From Monarcha castaneiventris obscurior (lineage: Eukaryota > Chordata > Aves > Passeriformes > Monarchidae), in NCBI GenBank assembly GCA_026261815.1, contig JAMPIT010000174.1:15252001-15316000 (forward strand): DNA of 64,000 bases, in the 5' to 3' direction. The notes below the pieces were generated by a model. The model saw only the letters and a program-made list of their open reading frames with translations, was not told the DNA's origin and did no database searches. Below are positions 28,640 through 40,907 of this stretch, piece after piece. The stretch's first letter is position 1, and every line of letters begins with the position of its first letter. The position numbers and the translations under genes were made by a program.

Positions 28640-28900
28640 ATTTAACACAGATTTATTAAAAAACAATCACAGCCTGCTGTCAAGAAATACTGCTCACATT
28701 TGCTTATTAGCAGCCCTGTAATAGATGCATTTTTTGCTACAGCGCTGCCATTTGAAGTGAATGATTTATTTAGAACATGTCAGTAATCATGAGATTCTCC
28801 ACTCAGTAAAACAACAAGTTTTGATTTCTTATTGTTACCTGCAGGAATGAGTTTAATTTCTATTATACCTACACCTCAACATGTTTGCTTGTGTACCCAG
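28640..28900. other. Possible conserved non-coding element (texture only)
   Basis: AT-rich, ORF-free sequence with many homeodomain-like words (ATTAGCAG, TAATAGATG, AATGATTTATT, GTAATCATG) and a CTGTCAAG TALE-type word. It contains no homopolymer longer than about six. It could be an ancient regulatory element, but this rests on texture, not on any comparison. Confidence 0.2.
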
Positions 28901-30339
28901 CCATCAATTTACCTTTTCTTTTTGCTTTGAGTGATTCCACCCAATTTCTTTTCACTCTTGAATATATCTGCCACTCACTTCTTGTGCACTATTGTCCATC
29001 TTAGTGAAACCCTTTTTTTTAAAACCATACAGCTCTCTCAGACAGCCTTCTCTGCTGATTTGGGGTAGGCATCCACACTTTTCCCAATCTACAAAGACAA
29101 AAAACCGTAGAAGCCCAGCTTCTTACAACTGAGGCTATATATAGTTTGTGCCAACAAGCAGGGCAAAAAACCAACCCTTTCTCAGCAGTTCAAAAGATCC
29201 CTTCTGGTCCACCAGGTTTTAGGCTAAATTAACTCTGCTGCGGGCCCAAGACTGAGACAGTTTGAAAAACTCCGTTTTGGAAAGCAAGCATTCAATGACA
29301 GATGGGCTTTATTTATTTTTGGGTAAAAGGAACAACTTAAAACAGGTTGGGAACATGGGAGAGCATCCTGGCACATCAAGACAAAGGCTGAAAGCATCTG
29401 ACATACTAAAGAGATGCAGAAATTACCATCACAAGATTGTGCACGCGTTCATCGATAACGTGGTGCACACTGACCCCTGTTCTTTCAGTAATGATCTGTT
29501 TTGGAGCAGGAAATGCAGCCAGTAGTTTTGAAGCTCAGCAGCCTCCTTTAAGCATCTGTACTCCCTCTTTAGTTCACTGTGTAATGACAGCTTAATGTAT
29601 TATAGGCAAGGCTGCACTCAAAAACAGGAGCTGCGTGCACTCAGCTGAAAGAAAAAAGTGAGGCTGTAAATCAGGTGCAAGAGAAGAAATCAAAGTCTAC
29701 CTTTAGGCATTCGCATTTCTGGATTTTGTTCAAAGCAGCATTTTCACATCGTCTAAAGACTCACGGGTTACATTTTTGAGGGGTTTGATCTAAAAAAACT
29801 TGTGGATAGATTGCTAACTAAGATTTCCAACCATGCTGAAGAATCCTCGGGAGCTCGGTACTGATTATATTGAGATGCTTAAGAAAAAAATCCCGCTAGC
29901 CATCTATCTGCATCAGGGGCAGATAGGAAAATCTGCACACAGGGGCATTCAGGAAAATCTCCCCTGGTCACACCACATCACTGGTGTAAGAAAACAAGTT
30001 TTCCTTTTGAAGGTTTTTTGACTTATTTGTAACAGACAAATCATTGCTGCAGCACTTTCCAACTGACAATTATCTTGCCATAATAGCTGTAAAAATAAAA
30101 TAAAATCAACATGGATAGATTTTGAAGTAGGAGACCTAAATGATACGTAACTATATTCATAAAACTGCACCTCTGCTCAAAGTTGCTCTGCACACTAACA
30201 CATATGCCCAGATCTCTTAATCTGCTGCTGATGTGCTGCATATTGCGGTCGTGTGCAATTACAGTTAGCTATAATTAAGACCAATTACTACTTTTATTTC
30301 TCCATTTGTTCTTTAAAAAGCACAGTTGTAATAAAACTT

Positions 30340-30360
30340 CCCCCCCCCCCCTTTTTTTTT
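30340..30360. repeat. C12-T9 homopolymer pair
   Basis: Twelve C followed directly by nine T, then AAGG. A C run of this length is rare in AT-rich sequence and is likely polymorphic or prone to sequencing length error. Confidence 0.95.
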
Positions 30361-30616
30361 AAGGTGAATATAATTATACATCCCTATAACATCTCAAATA
30401 ATTAGTTTCTTCTGGAACATTTTTCATTTTAACTGTCAGATCTGCCATCTATAGTCAATAGAACACATTGTAAAAAAATTCTATTATTAACCTTTTTTCA
30501 CCCCGTAAATCTGCAAAAGAACTTGAAGAAATTGAGGAATTCATTGCTTGAACATTGAAAGACCAAATCCAACTAACACCCCTTCCCCAGCAATACATTC
30601 TTAATCATGCTGAAAA

Positions 30617-30634
30617 ATTATTATTATTATTATT
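30617..30634. repeat. (ATT)6 microsatellite
   Basis: Six perfect ATT units with no flanking element. Confidence 0.95.
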
Positions 30635-33600
30635 GTACTAGCTAACTATAAAAATAATAAATTAAAGCTGGATATAAAAGGTATTTGGCATCTCTCTATA
30701 TTTTATAGGCTACTTTCCAGTCCTATTCTCATAAAAGAATCTCTCTACTGTATCTTTGTTTAGAATCTTCCCGTGATTACTAACCATGCAGACTGCAGGG
30801 AAAAGTAATTAAGTTTAATAGAAGCCACCCTCATTTTTGAAGCTGCCCTCAATTTAAGCCATAGAAGGAGAGTAATTAAATTTAATGTGTGCCACAGCTT
30901 TTAAATGAAGATATGGCATGTAAAATTCTCTCACTCTGTAATGTGTCCTTTCTGAACACGGCAAAATAAGTGTTGTGATGCAAAAAGATAACAAACTACA
31001 ACCACCAATCATGTTAAGTTTTCTTTCTCTATGGCCATCTCTTCCAAAGCGGGAGGCCTTTGTGTAGATTAAGAATAACATAATCTAAACCACTGGAATT
31101 GGGAAGCCTGCAGTGGCTTATCCATCCTTTGCCCATGTTATCTATTTTGGTTGAAAGTCTTGCAGCAGGGCCCACCTTTTACACATTTTTATCAGATATT
31201 ACAGGTTTCCAGCTACAGCAGAGACTTCTGGCGCAGACATTGTTTACCAAGAAGTTCCTCCCTCAAAGTAGCTGCAGTAGAAGCAGGGACTAATGACATT
31301 AATTTCCAGACACAACCACAGATCTCCTGTGTATGACTTCAGTCTTAAGTCACCAGAGGAAAAAAATAATGAGATTAGAAAAGGCTCAGTTATTTTCCCA
31401 AACAATAGTCTTACTACTTTTACATAAAAATTCAAATTACATACCAGGACTAACGAAAATATTTCACCCTTGCAAAGAGGAACTTACTGAATGGGGAGCT
31501 CTGACACTGAGAGTCATTTCCCTTCCCCTGCACTGCAGGCTCTCTCTGTATAAACAAATGTTTCTTTGCAGAGAATCACAGAAGTTTCATCAATTGATTT
31601 AATATAAACAGGGAATTTGAAGGCTTGAATTACTGTGAAAAAGGGAATACAGGTGCCTGAAAGTCTTTGTTCAGAAGGTTAGACTGAGATCCTAAATTTA
31701 TAATTAGTTCACAAAAGGGCTCCCAAGCTTCTTCCGTGCAGCCTTCTCTTCTGACCACACTACTACTAGGCTTGAACAAAACTTCTGTGCTGAAAATGAG
31801 ACCAGATCTGAAAAGACAAAACCTGAGGCAGATTTTCAAAGGTCTTTGGGTCCAAAGGCTCCCCCAAAAGACGAGGGAGCGGAAAAAAGGAGAAAGAAAG
31901 AAAAAGTAGGGGAAGTCAAAGTAGAGAGAATAAATAGATCCCCTGTTTCGGTTTTAAAACCCACCACAAATCTGCCATGTATTTTCTCAAGAGAGGGGTT
32001 GAATACTCTATTTTAGCAGTGTGGAGAACTGACACCTGGTGCACACCCAGCATTGCAGGAACCTGTCTGTACACAGGTGAGACTCGCACGCATTTCATCT
32101 GCAGTCATTTCTTTACCAGATTATCAAAAATGAGCTCCCATACCAGTAAACAAGAGGCAGCCAGGGTTTCATGTCTGTCTCACTGACAAAGCCCACGATG
32201 CCATATCCTTTAATCCACAGACTGTTCAATAAGCAGATCCGCACTTCAAATCTTAAAGACACTGCTAATATAAACTGCAAGCAATTTGAGGAAAAGAGAC
32301 TGAATTTGTAGCTATTTTTAGTTTGAAAGAAAGAAGATACTTGTTTATCCATATCATGACTAAAAAAAGTTGGATTTTTTTGGTTTTAAAGTAACAAAAT
32401 AGTGACAAAAATTGCTGTTTAAATTCTAATTTTTACTCAATTATATATTAAAGTGATCCTACCAGATGCTGGAACTAAAACGATATGATTTTGCTATATT
32501 TATATCTAAGCTGCAAAACATTTCAACATTTACACGGAGAAGAAAGTTCTCTGCTAATGCCAGGAGAAGAATAAACTCAAATGCCATTGCACATGATGGC
32601 TCTTAATAGCTGGCACGAGGAGAGAAGTGTCTCTATAACAACAGTATAAGGAAACATGTGTTGCAAATATCACATCACAACAAGACAATTTTTAAAAAGG
32701 GTTTGTGGAGAGTGTTAACATGAGGACATAACATCCACATGCTCTCAGATTCTTGGGATGGATGCAAACCAAGTCAAGCAGTGGTCTATTTCTTCCTCCC
32801 CCCTAATCTGAAATGCCTCTTCCCATCCAAACCACCTGCTGTTCGTGCCTTCTGCTTTTCTCACACATTTCCCAGTCAATACTTAGGCCCTTCTGCTGCT
32901 GGCTACCAAAAAGACAACTCCCACTCTCCTCTAATATGCCCTCAGGAGCTTCAGCAGAAATGTGGGTTGTGGACTGGCTGGCCAGAAGATTAGGGAGAAA
33001 AAATTAAACCAGACAAAATCAAATCTTCAGGAGCCTCTCTCCTCAATTCCCACCCACAGTGATTGCTAGGCTTAAAATACAGCACCCATCCCTCATGTCA
33101 TCCTCTCTTTGAAGGCTCTGGGTCTCGCGGGGTCCTGCTGCAATTGGCAAGTGCTCCAAATGCTGGTGGGATGCAGCTCAGCCTGTGATGCCAGAGCAGC
33201 AAGGCTACCCCAGGGCACCGGCATGCGCCACTCAACTGGTTAAAAATTGAAACAGAGCAAACGGGAAATTTTCTAACAAATGCTTTGAGATTATGGAGCA
33301 CACGTTACAGCTGTAACCACCCACAGTTCCCTCCTACAGAACAGAAACACTGACAGCAAAAACCATTCACTGCAGAAGCTGAAAAATAACAAAAAATGCA
33401 GCAGTAAGGATGAAATTGAAGGCTGTAGGTATTTTCTGCAAGAACTTCTGCAAAGAAAGAGGGGAAGTTTGCAAGACACAACAGAAGAGAAAGCACAGTC
33501 TTGGTTTGCAAGTTCATGAGATGTGCCAGGACTGGTGTGCAGACCTGCACTAGTTATGGTGTTCATCACCCATTTCTCACTCAAGAAGGAAATTGTATTT

Positions 33601-34463
33601 TACTGTAAAATGGTGCAATAGTGGGTGGGAATGGAAGGACAGCCTCTTCTTTTTGTTATTAAAAATAACTAAACTAGACAAAACCTCAGATAACCTTAGT
33701 TAAAAAATTTTCCAGGTCTCTGAGGACAACGGAGCAAAGAGCAGGGATTCAATGTGCCACTCAGCAGGGAGAAGGGCTGAGACTTCTGAAATGCTCTTGA
33801 AAAAGAAAAAATAAAAGATAAAATAAAAGCAAAAGTACATGCTTTCCACCATGGAACTAATTTTTTGTGTTCACACACAACGATCATTCAGCTCTATGGA
33901 TCAAAAAAATCCTACTGCTACCAATGTGCATGGTCAATCAGCAGGATATTCTGTTTCAAATATGAGATCTGAAGTTGTTTCTTTGAATTTTTTTCAAAAG
34001 TGCGATATAATTTTCCTCTTCTCCCAGTGCCAATCATGTTCAGGTAAATGTTACAGCTTCTGCAAGTGCAAATTAAAGACAATTATAACCTGGCTAACCT
34101 ACTCTGTCGTTAAAATGCCTGGCACAACTCATTTGCCCGTGGAGTGGAGATTTGCTGCTATGATATTCACTTGAGTAGGGAAATGCTCATCTTTAGATGC
34201 TGTGGACATGCTGATTGCTCTGGTCAAAGAAGGCAAAAATGGAAATGTTTTATTTGCCCCTGTGGGAAGGAGAACTGCAGTGTAAGTGTAAGAATTTATT
34301 GTCATGTTAGTCACTAATACCATTTGAGGAAATAGCTTCCATCTGTTCCAAAAATAGCATCACAATGCATGTGTGTTTAGGAAAATTAAAGATTTATCTT
34401 TCTGGTACCAAGTGCTTGCAGTGACCACACCAGCTGCACGAGGGAGAAAATAGGACCAGTGAG

Positions 34464-34482
34464 TTAAGGGTCGTTAAGGGTC
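34464..34482. repeat. Short tandem repeat, 10-bp unit
   Basis: TTAAGGGTCG is followed directly by TTAAGGGTC, giving 1.9 copies. It contains TTAAGGG words but is not a telomeric TTAGGG array. Confidence 0.8.
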
Positions 34483-37400
34483 TTAATAGACACACCTTAA
34501 GGAGTACTTCCAACTGCTATTAGGGGCTCCTTATGTATGAGATCCAACTTAACTCATTGCACCTCCATGGCAGGTGGAAACTGGGTGCAACTCACAGAGC
34601 CGTAAACAAATCAACACCAAAGAGAAAAGTACTGAGAAGAAGGAAAAATAACAATCAGCAGAAGTCCTTTAAAAGCAGTCTCAAATGGAGAGAACAGAAA
34701 CCTCCAGCCCAACCTTCCTGTCCACAGCAGACAGCTCAACAACAGCTTATTTCCAGATGGGGAGTCTGTATTAGTGAGAACTCCCTACAGTTGCTTTATA
34801 TTATATATAAATTATAGTCTCTTTGTGCCAGAAGCAACTCTTTTTGTTGCATTTACAGACAGCACCGAGCACAGCTACAGCTTTGAGGTGATGCGGTAAG
34901 TGTTTCAATAGGAAAAAAAAAAAAACAAACCCAGAACCAAACAAGGAATGTTTCAATAGAAGTAAAAATTTCCTTATTGAAGTTTTACCCTATTTAAAGT
35001 CTTTACTTGTTTAGGTTTAAAATTTTATAGTAGAGACAAAAAGGGACATTTTCCCCCAGTTCAATTCTTCAGGAAGGAGGGGAATCAGAGCAGCTCTGCC
35101 ATCCTGCTGAGTGGTGCAAAGCTTTCTTAGATATTATTAGTTTATGAAGCCATGGGCAAAGCTCCTCATATACAGAGGGTGTAGGAGGTGTGGAGTGCAC
35201 TGGCCTATTTGAACAACTGGGACATATCAGATGAATGAGTTGCAGCCACCTGAAATCCTTAATAAAGCCCTGATATCCAAGCATTCACTTATGTTTGTGG
35301 ACCAGATTGCCATCAGTGAAATTCCAGCCAGAAGACAAATCCCACAAACAAAACCCCCACTCCTTTTTCATTGAAACGTGACCTTTTCATTTCACAAAAT
35401 GTGTGTCAACTTAAATCTTGTCAGCCCGACCCCAATCTGTCCTACTCCCCGATTCTGTGGAGCTCTTTGCAGAAGCCATTCCCACCCCAGGCTATGATCT
35501 CGTCAGATCTCATAAGTGAAACGGGGCCAGGTCTTTCCAGGACTGCAGGAGACACCTCTGAGGGAACCCCAGATGCTTCAGGAAGTTCTTGGTGGTAACA
35601 CTCACACGTAACACGCCTTGAGTTCACACCAAATGAACGCCCCACAGCAACACTAGGGCCATAAGGCTTCTAAAACCCTTGCATTTTAAATAGGGAGGAC
35701 TAGAAAATAGAATCACTTTTATAAACTCCAGAGACATCTCCCCTTATACACGACAGTGACTGTTACATTGTCAGGTCAGCTATTGAAATTTTCACCTCAT
35801 ACTTTGATATTATCAACATGCATGAGATTTTGCCATCTTTTTTAATAAAAGAGAAAGAAAAACCCCAAACACATAAAAAACATCCCCAGAAATCAGCAAG
35901 TTGACTGTTGTTCTTGCTTTTCCCCCTACCACTGCTGAGGTTTATCTCCATACTTCCACATCTTATCCTGACAGAAGGCTCAGTGGCCCTTCCTTGTTTT
36001 ACTTCCAATGATGTACCTTTTTAATTTTCTTCTACGTTTAGATGTCTTCTAGTCTGGTTTACTCCCAGTCCTCAGTTCACAGTCACCTCCTCTTGCTTTT
36101 TTATCATATTCCTCTTCCCCAGCTTGCTTTATTCTGGCAATTCTGGTCTGTCTTCATACACTTGCCTCCAGAAATACAGTTTCCTATTTCACCTCCCCTA
36201 CTATCAATCAATAAAATTCAAACACAAGTATTTTACCCATTTCACAAAACTTTTTTAGTACATCAGGGCTGTCTCATAAAGCGGAATTTCCCCCCAAACC
36301 ATGTCAGTGGTGAACTTTGAATATACATAACAAACTAGTGCACAAAGTACCAATAAATTGCAATATTCTACTATAACAAATTGGCACTTCAATTACTTCT
36401 TAGTTCATGTCGATGTGCCATAGACTGCTCAGATAGAAGTTGTTTTGACATAGACTGCACCCTCCCTCTTATTCAGCAAGTGACAAACACACAATGTCCC
36501 AGAAAATAAGGCCAAGCATGAAGTTGGTACATGAGGAACAGTCAGTAATTTTATGTATGACTCTTTGATAAGGACTTAGGACAGGTATTAGCTATACTGT
36601 TAATGGTTTTAATCTTTCAGTGCTGTTTATCTGAAAGGTTCCCACATCACTGACTTGGGGTGGAGAAAAAAGATTAAACTAGCAAGTATAACAGAGCTTG
36701 ATCCTTCAAAAAAGAACTTTTAGCAGAAAAAAGAAAAACACTGGGAAAAGATCGATTTTCAAAGTGAGTCATGGAAATCATAAATTCCTGTACTCTGTTT
36801 TAAAGTGTTTTCTACACCAACAAAAGCCCAGATCTGTCTTGTTGAGCTGTATAAAGCAAGCCAGCACATGTGAATTGCAGCATTTTTATCTATCACTAAA
36901 TAAGCTCTACTTGTTAGGTTTCTAATCACAGGTTTTCCACTGTTTTCTTTGGTTATTATGTGAGATGCATTCACAGGGATCTCAAAGAACAGTTGGAGCA
37001 CTACAGATATAGTACGTGTGTTCTCTGAAATTTCATTATGTATAGATTAACACCTCCAAACAGGCACCATCCCACACAATGGCAGCCAGAAGTAGAGAAC
37101 AACAACAAAAAAAACAAAGCCATAGACTCCAGACTGAAATATTTCCTTGGTTTAGGACTGTTTTTCAGGTTGAGTTTACATACATGAAGAATTAATACTT
37201 TTACACTTATCTTTTTAACAAGCTGTAGAGCTTTCTTTTCCCTATTATTTCCTTGAAAACAAGCAAAGATTTTTATCCAACGATTAGGAATTGAAGAGAT
37301 AAACAAAAACAGATCATGCCTTCACCAGCCTCCTGTGTTTTCACCAGGAAAAAAAATCACTGAGAACTTCACAAAACTTCCACTCTGATGGTTGCAAGAG

Positions 37401-37765
37401 CTGAGAAATAACTTGTCCAATCACAATATTAGCATTCACAGGAAGCTCCAGGAATTACATATACACACAGAGGGTTATTTAACTCCAGGTTCTTTCATTT
37501 CCCCTGGATGAAATCGCTACCACACTACAAAGAGATGTAATTAATTGGCACTGCAAACACACACAGACACACACAGGCAGCACCAGCCTGTCTGACCCTC
37601 TCCTGTGCTCAGCCACTTTAAGCACACAGACCATTTAAGTGGGGGCATTTCCTTGCCCTCCCCACCTCCGAAGTCCATCCAGAAATAATAAGTGACTCTG
37701 AATTTAGTTTTCCAACTGCATTTTGTGTTCAAGGTAGCACTGCTCCAGCTCACACTCATTTTATA

Positions 37766-40090
37766 TTGTAGAATTGTTGATGTTGGAAAAGAACGTTGAG
37801 ATTATTAAGTCCAGCCATTAACCCAGCACTGCCAAGCCCACCACTAATCCATGTCCCCAAGTGCCACATGTCTTTTAAATCCCTCCAGGGATGGTGACTC
37901 CACCACTGCCCTGGGCAGCCTGTCTCAGTGCTTGACAGCCCTTTCAGAGAAGAAATTTTTCCTAACATTGAAGCTAAATCTCCCCTGGTGCAAGTTAAGG
38001 CCATTTTCTCTTGTTCTATTGCTTGTTACTTGGGAGAAGAGACCAATTCCCATCTGGCTGCACCCTCCTGTCAGGGAGTTGTAGAGAGTGATAACATCAA
38101 CCCCAAGCCTCCTTTTCTTGAGGCTGAGCCTGCCCAGCTCCCTCAGCTGCTCCCCATAGGACTTGTGCTCCAGACCCTTCCCCAGCTCTGTTCCTTTCTC
38201 TGGACGTGCTCCAGCCCCTCAATGTCTTTCTTGAAGTGAGGGGCCCAAAACTGAACCCAGGATTTGAAGTGTGGCCTCACCAGTGCCAAGTACAGGGGGA
38301 TGATCTTATTATTAAAGACTGAGGCAAAGAAGGCATTAAATACCTCAGTCTTTTCCTCATCCTTCATCACTGTATTTTCCCCTGCATCCAATAAAGGATG
38401 GAGATTCTCCTCAGCCCTTTTGTTGTTGCCGATGTATTTATAGAAACATTTTATTGTCCATTACGGCAGTAGCCAGATAAATTTCTAACTGGGTTTTGGC
38501 CCTTCTGATTTTCTCCCTGTGTAACCTCACAACAACCTTTTAGTCCTCCTGCACTGCTTGTCCCTTATTCCAAAGGTCACAAACTCTCCTTTTTTATCTC
38601 TGAGTTCCAGCTAAAGCTCTCTGTTCAGCCAGGCCAGTCTTCCCCACCAGCTTGTATTTTGACATATAGGGACATCCTGTTCCTGTGCGTTTAGGATTTC
38701 CTTCTTGAAGAATGTCCAGCATTCCTGGTCAACTTTGCCCCTCAGGACTGCCTCCCAAGGGACTCTCTCAACCAGTATCCTAAACAGGCCAAAGCCTGCC
38801 CTCCGGAACAGGTCTGCTCACAGCCCTCCTTACTCCAAGAATCTAAAACTATCATTTTGTGATCACTGTGCCCAAGATGGCCTCAGACTATCGTACCATC
38901 CACAAGTCTTCCTCTGTTCACAAACAGCAGGTCCAGAGGAGCACCTTTCCTAGTTGGCTTCCTCCCCAGCTATGTCAGGAAGTTCTTCCACACATTCCAG
39001 GGACCTCCTGGATTGCTTCCTCTCTGCTGTACTTTATTTCTGGTGTACACCTGGGTAAGCTGCAGTCCCCCATGAGAACATGGACTAGCAATTGTGAGAC
39101 TTTTCCCAGCTCCTTATTAAATGCTTTGTCTCTCTCTTCATCTTGGTTGGGTGGCCTAGAACAGAAACCCACTAGGACGCCTGCCTTATTGACCTTTCCC
39201 CTGATCCTTACCCATAAACACTCAACCCTGTCATTGCCAAGATCCAGACAATCAAAACACTCCCTAACCTACCCCACCACCTCTCCTTGCCTGTCCCTTC
39301 TGAACACTTTATTGCCGTGCATTGCACACTCCAGTGGTGTGTGTCATCCCCCCACGTTCCTGTGATGGCAATTGTGTCATGTTTTCCTGCTGCTCCCTGG
39401 TTTCCAGCTCCTCCTGTGTGCTGCCCATGCTGCAGGCGTTGGTGTAGATGCTGTTCCTTTGGGATACTGATCCCACCACCTTTGTGGAGAGAAGGCCAGA
39501 CTCCACTGTGACCATTATCAGGCACTTCCATAGTTTCTAATACAACAATTGTGTTTTTGATACCATATGGATTTCCATCGCCTGAGAAGGCAGAACAGAG
39601 GACTTCACTAACACACTGTCCCTCAATCATTGGTGTGCTACCCCTGGCTTATCTCTTGTGAGCCTGGTTTTATCCCCTTCCCTCTTCAAATTTAGTTTAA
39701 ACTTCTCTTAGTGAGCCTTGCTAACTCCTGTTCAAAGTTCCTTTCCCCACTGTGAGACAGGTGTAACCGCACTGTTTCCAGCAGGCCTTGAGTAATGTAA
39801 ACAGATCCATGATCAAAACACCCAGATTCTGCCAGAAATACCAGGCTCAGTGCCAGGTATTGATCTGCTGGCTCTTCCTGTTTCTTCCCGTATCATTCCC
39901 TGGGGTTGGAAGGATATGGGAGAACACTGCTTGTGCTCCTAGTTCCTTACCCATTTGTTCCAATGCCCTGTAATCTCTTTCAACCACCCTCAGACTTCTT
40001 GTTCAATTTTTTTTTATTGTTGCCTATCTGAAAAATCAATGCTGAATAGTAATCACATTCTGGCTTGTACCAGACCCCAGCAGGACTAGG
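37766..40090 (-). mobile_element. CR1 LINE, internally deleted and decayed
   Basis: This is the largest element in the window, a CR1 retrotransposon in reverse orientation, about 2.3 kb against roughly 4.5 kb for a full-length member. From its 3' end at 37766 it holds a short 3' UTR, the ORF2 stop (CTA on the plus strand at 37844-37846), the C-terminal part of ORF2, a junction at about 38303-38307, the region before the reverse transcriptase, the endonuclease domain (to about 39420), and further upstream sequence to about 40090. Everything between the endonuclease linker and the C-terminal LALVRPHF block is missing, so the reverse-transcriptase active site is gone. The upstream limit is uncertain and may lie up to 100 bp either way. 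CR1 copies are usually 5'-truncated; a copy that keeps a 5' part but lacks the middle implies a later internal deletion or recombination. Confidence 0.9.
37844..39420 (-). pseudogene. CR1 ORF2 remnant (endonuclease and C-terminal parts only)
   Basis: ORF2 of CR1 encodes an APE-type endonuclease followed by a reverse transcriptase. Reading the minus strand, the endonuclease begins near 39420 with a frame break (one base missing close to 39380). The motif normally read as ITETW appears as ITGTW, so the metal-binding Glu is Gly (codon at 39358-39360). RPPNQDEE (about 39146-39169) is intact. GDFN reads GDCS, with the Asn replaced by Ser at 39059-39061. GHLGHSDH is intact, with SDH at 38859-38867, but an in-frame stop lies just before it. 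The linker EKTEVFNAFFASVFNNK then runs straight into LALVRPHF across the deletion in one open frame (within 38143-38391). A further stop replaces a Trp codon at 37925-37927. The gene is clearly dead. Comparison to family motifs is from general knowledge of CR1. Confidence 0.85.
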
Positions 40091-40885
40091 GAATTGTTCA
40101 TCCCCCTGTGCTTGGACCCCACAGAGTGCTCGGACAGAGAATTGTGCCATATCTGCTCCTGTGATCCAGCTAAACACAAAGGTAGGAGAAAGACAAGGGC
40201 TTTGGTGAGTGGCAGAACCAAAGGGGCCTCGTTACCCTTTGATTTATGTGTCCAAGTTGCCCTCCCATGCAAATTTTTGAATACCTAATACAGGATGTAA
40301 TCCTGACTTTACCTTGTAGAGGCCACTTTTTCTCCTCTGCCATGCCCGCTATTTTCATGGAAGTGGCAGAAATTAAATATATCTGAGACCTCTGTGCCTG
40401 TCAAATTTGGTTACACTGTATTAAGTGGTGTAAAAAGCCATAGAGACAAGAGATGGAAAAATAGGGGCTGACAGACAATTCAACTATATAATCCCTGCAT
40501 CTTCAGTGAATGGGAGGGAGAGAAAAAAAGAATAAAAAAGGAAAAGGGAAAAAAAATAATATGAAAGTAAAGAAGAGCATTAAAAAAACTCTGGCTACCA
40601 CAACATGTCAGGAATAACCACACACCAGGTTTTTCCTGTGGTCAATCATTTAGATACAAACCCTTCATTGCAACATCAAAGGACGCAGAGCAGTCTGCAA
40701 TGAAGAAAGGCAATAAAACCACCCCAAATATGAGAAGTAGGGCCAAAACAAACCAAAGCCAGATTTCAAATACCACAGGAAAACCCAAAACTCTTCCATG
40801 ACTGACAGCTGGCAAGCTTTGGATCAAGCTGACAACCAGTCAGCCTATCATCAATGCTTTGGGCTGACTATGATGAGTATATCAT

Positions 40886-40907
40886 AAAAAAAAAAAAAAA
40901 AAAAAAA
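40886..40907. repeat. Poly-A tract (22 A)
   Basis: Twenty-two uninterrupted A residues. No retroposon is recognisable immediately upstream. Confidence 0.95.

Larger units (their letters stand above)
25840..37765. other. Gene-free stretch with one weak exon candidate
   Basis: Nearly 12 kb without a recognisable gene, apart from a candidate exon at about 26925-27177 and a conserved-element-like segment at 28640-28900, both listed separately. It also holds simple repeats near 27788, 30340 and 30617, a purine-rich run near 31860-31915 and a short AC-rich patch at about 37554-37577. Other ORFs are short and resemble nothing I know. Confidence 0.55.

Noticed and set aside
34464..34482. TTAAGGG words suggesting telomeric repeat
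   Set aside because: Only two 10-bp units with an inserted TCG. This is not a TTAGGG array.
38859..39365. Plus-strand 168-codon ORF, the longest in the window
   Set aside because: It lies antisense to the CR1 endonuclease region. The minus strand carries the recognisable protein, so this is a shadow.
40091..40200. Continuation of the CR1 element past 40090
   Set aside because: Similarity to the upstream CR1 region fades after about 40080 and I could not support a firm extension. The boundary is left uncertain.
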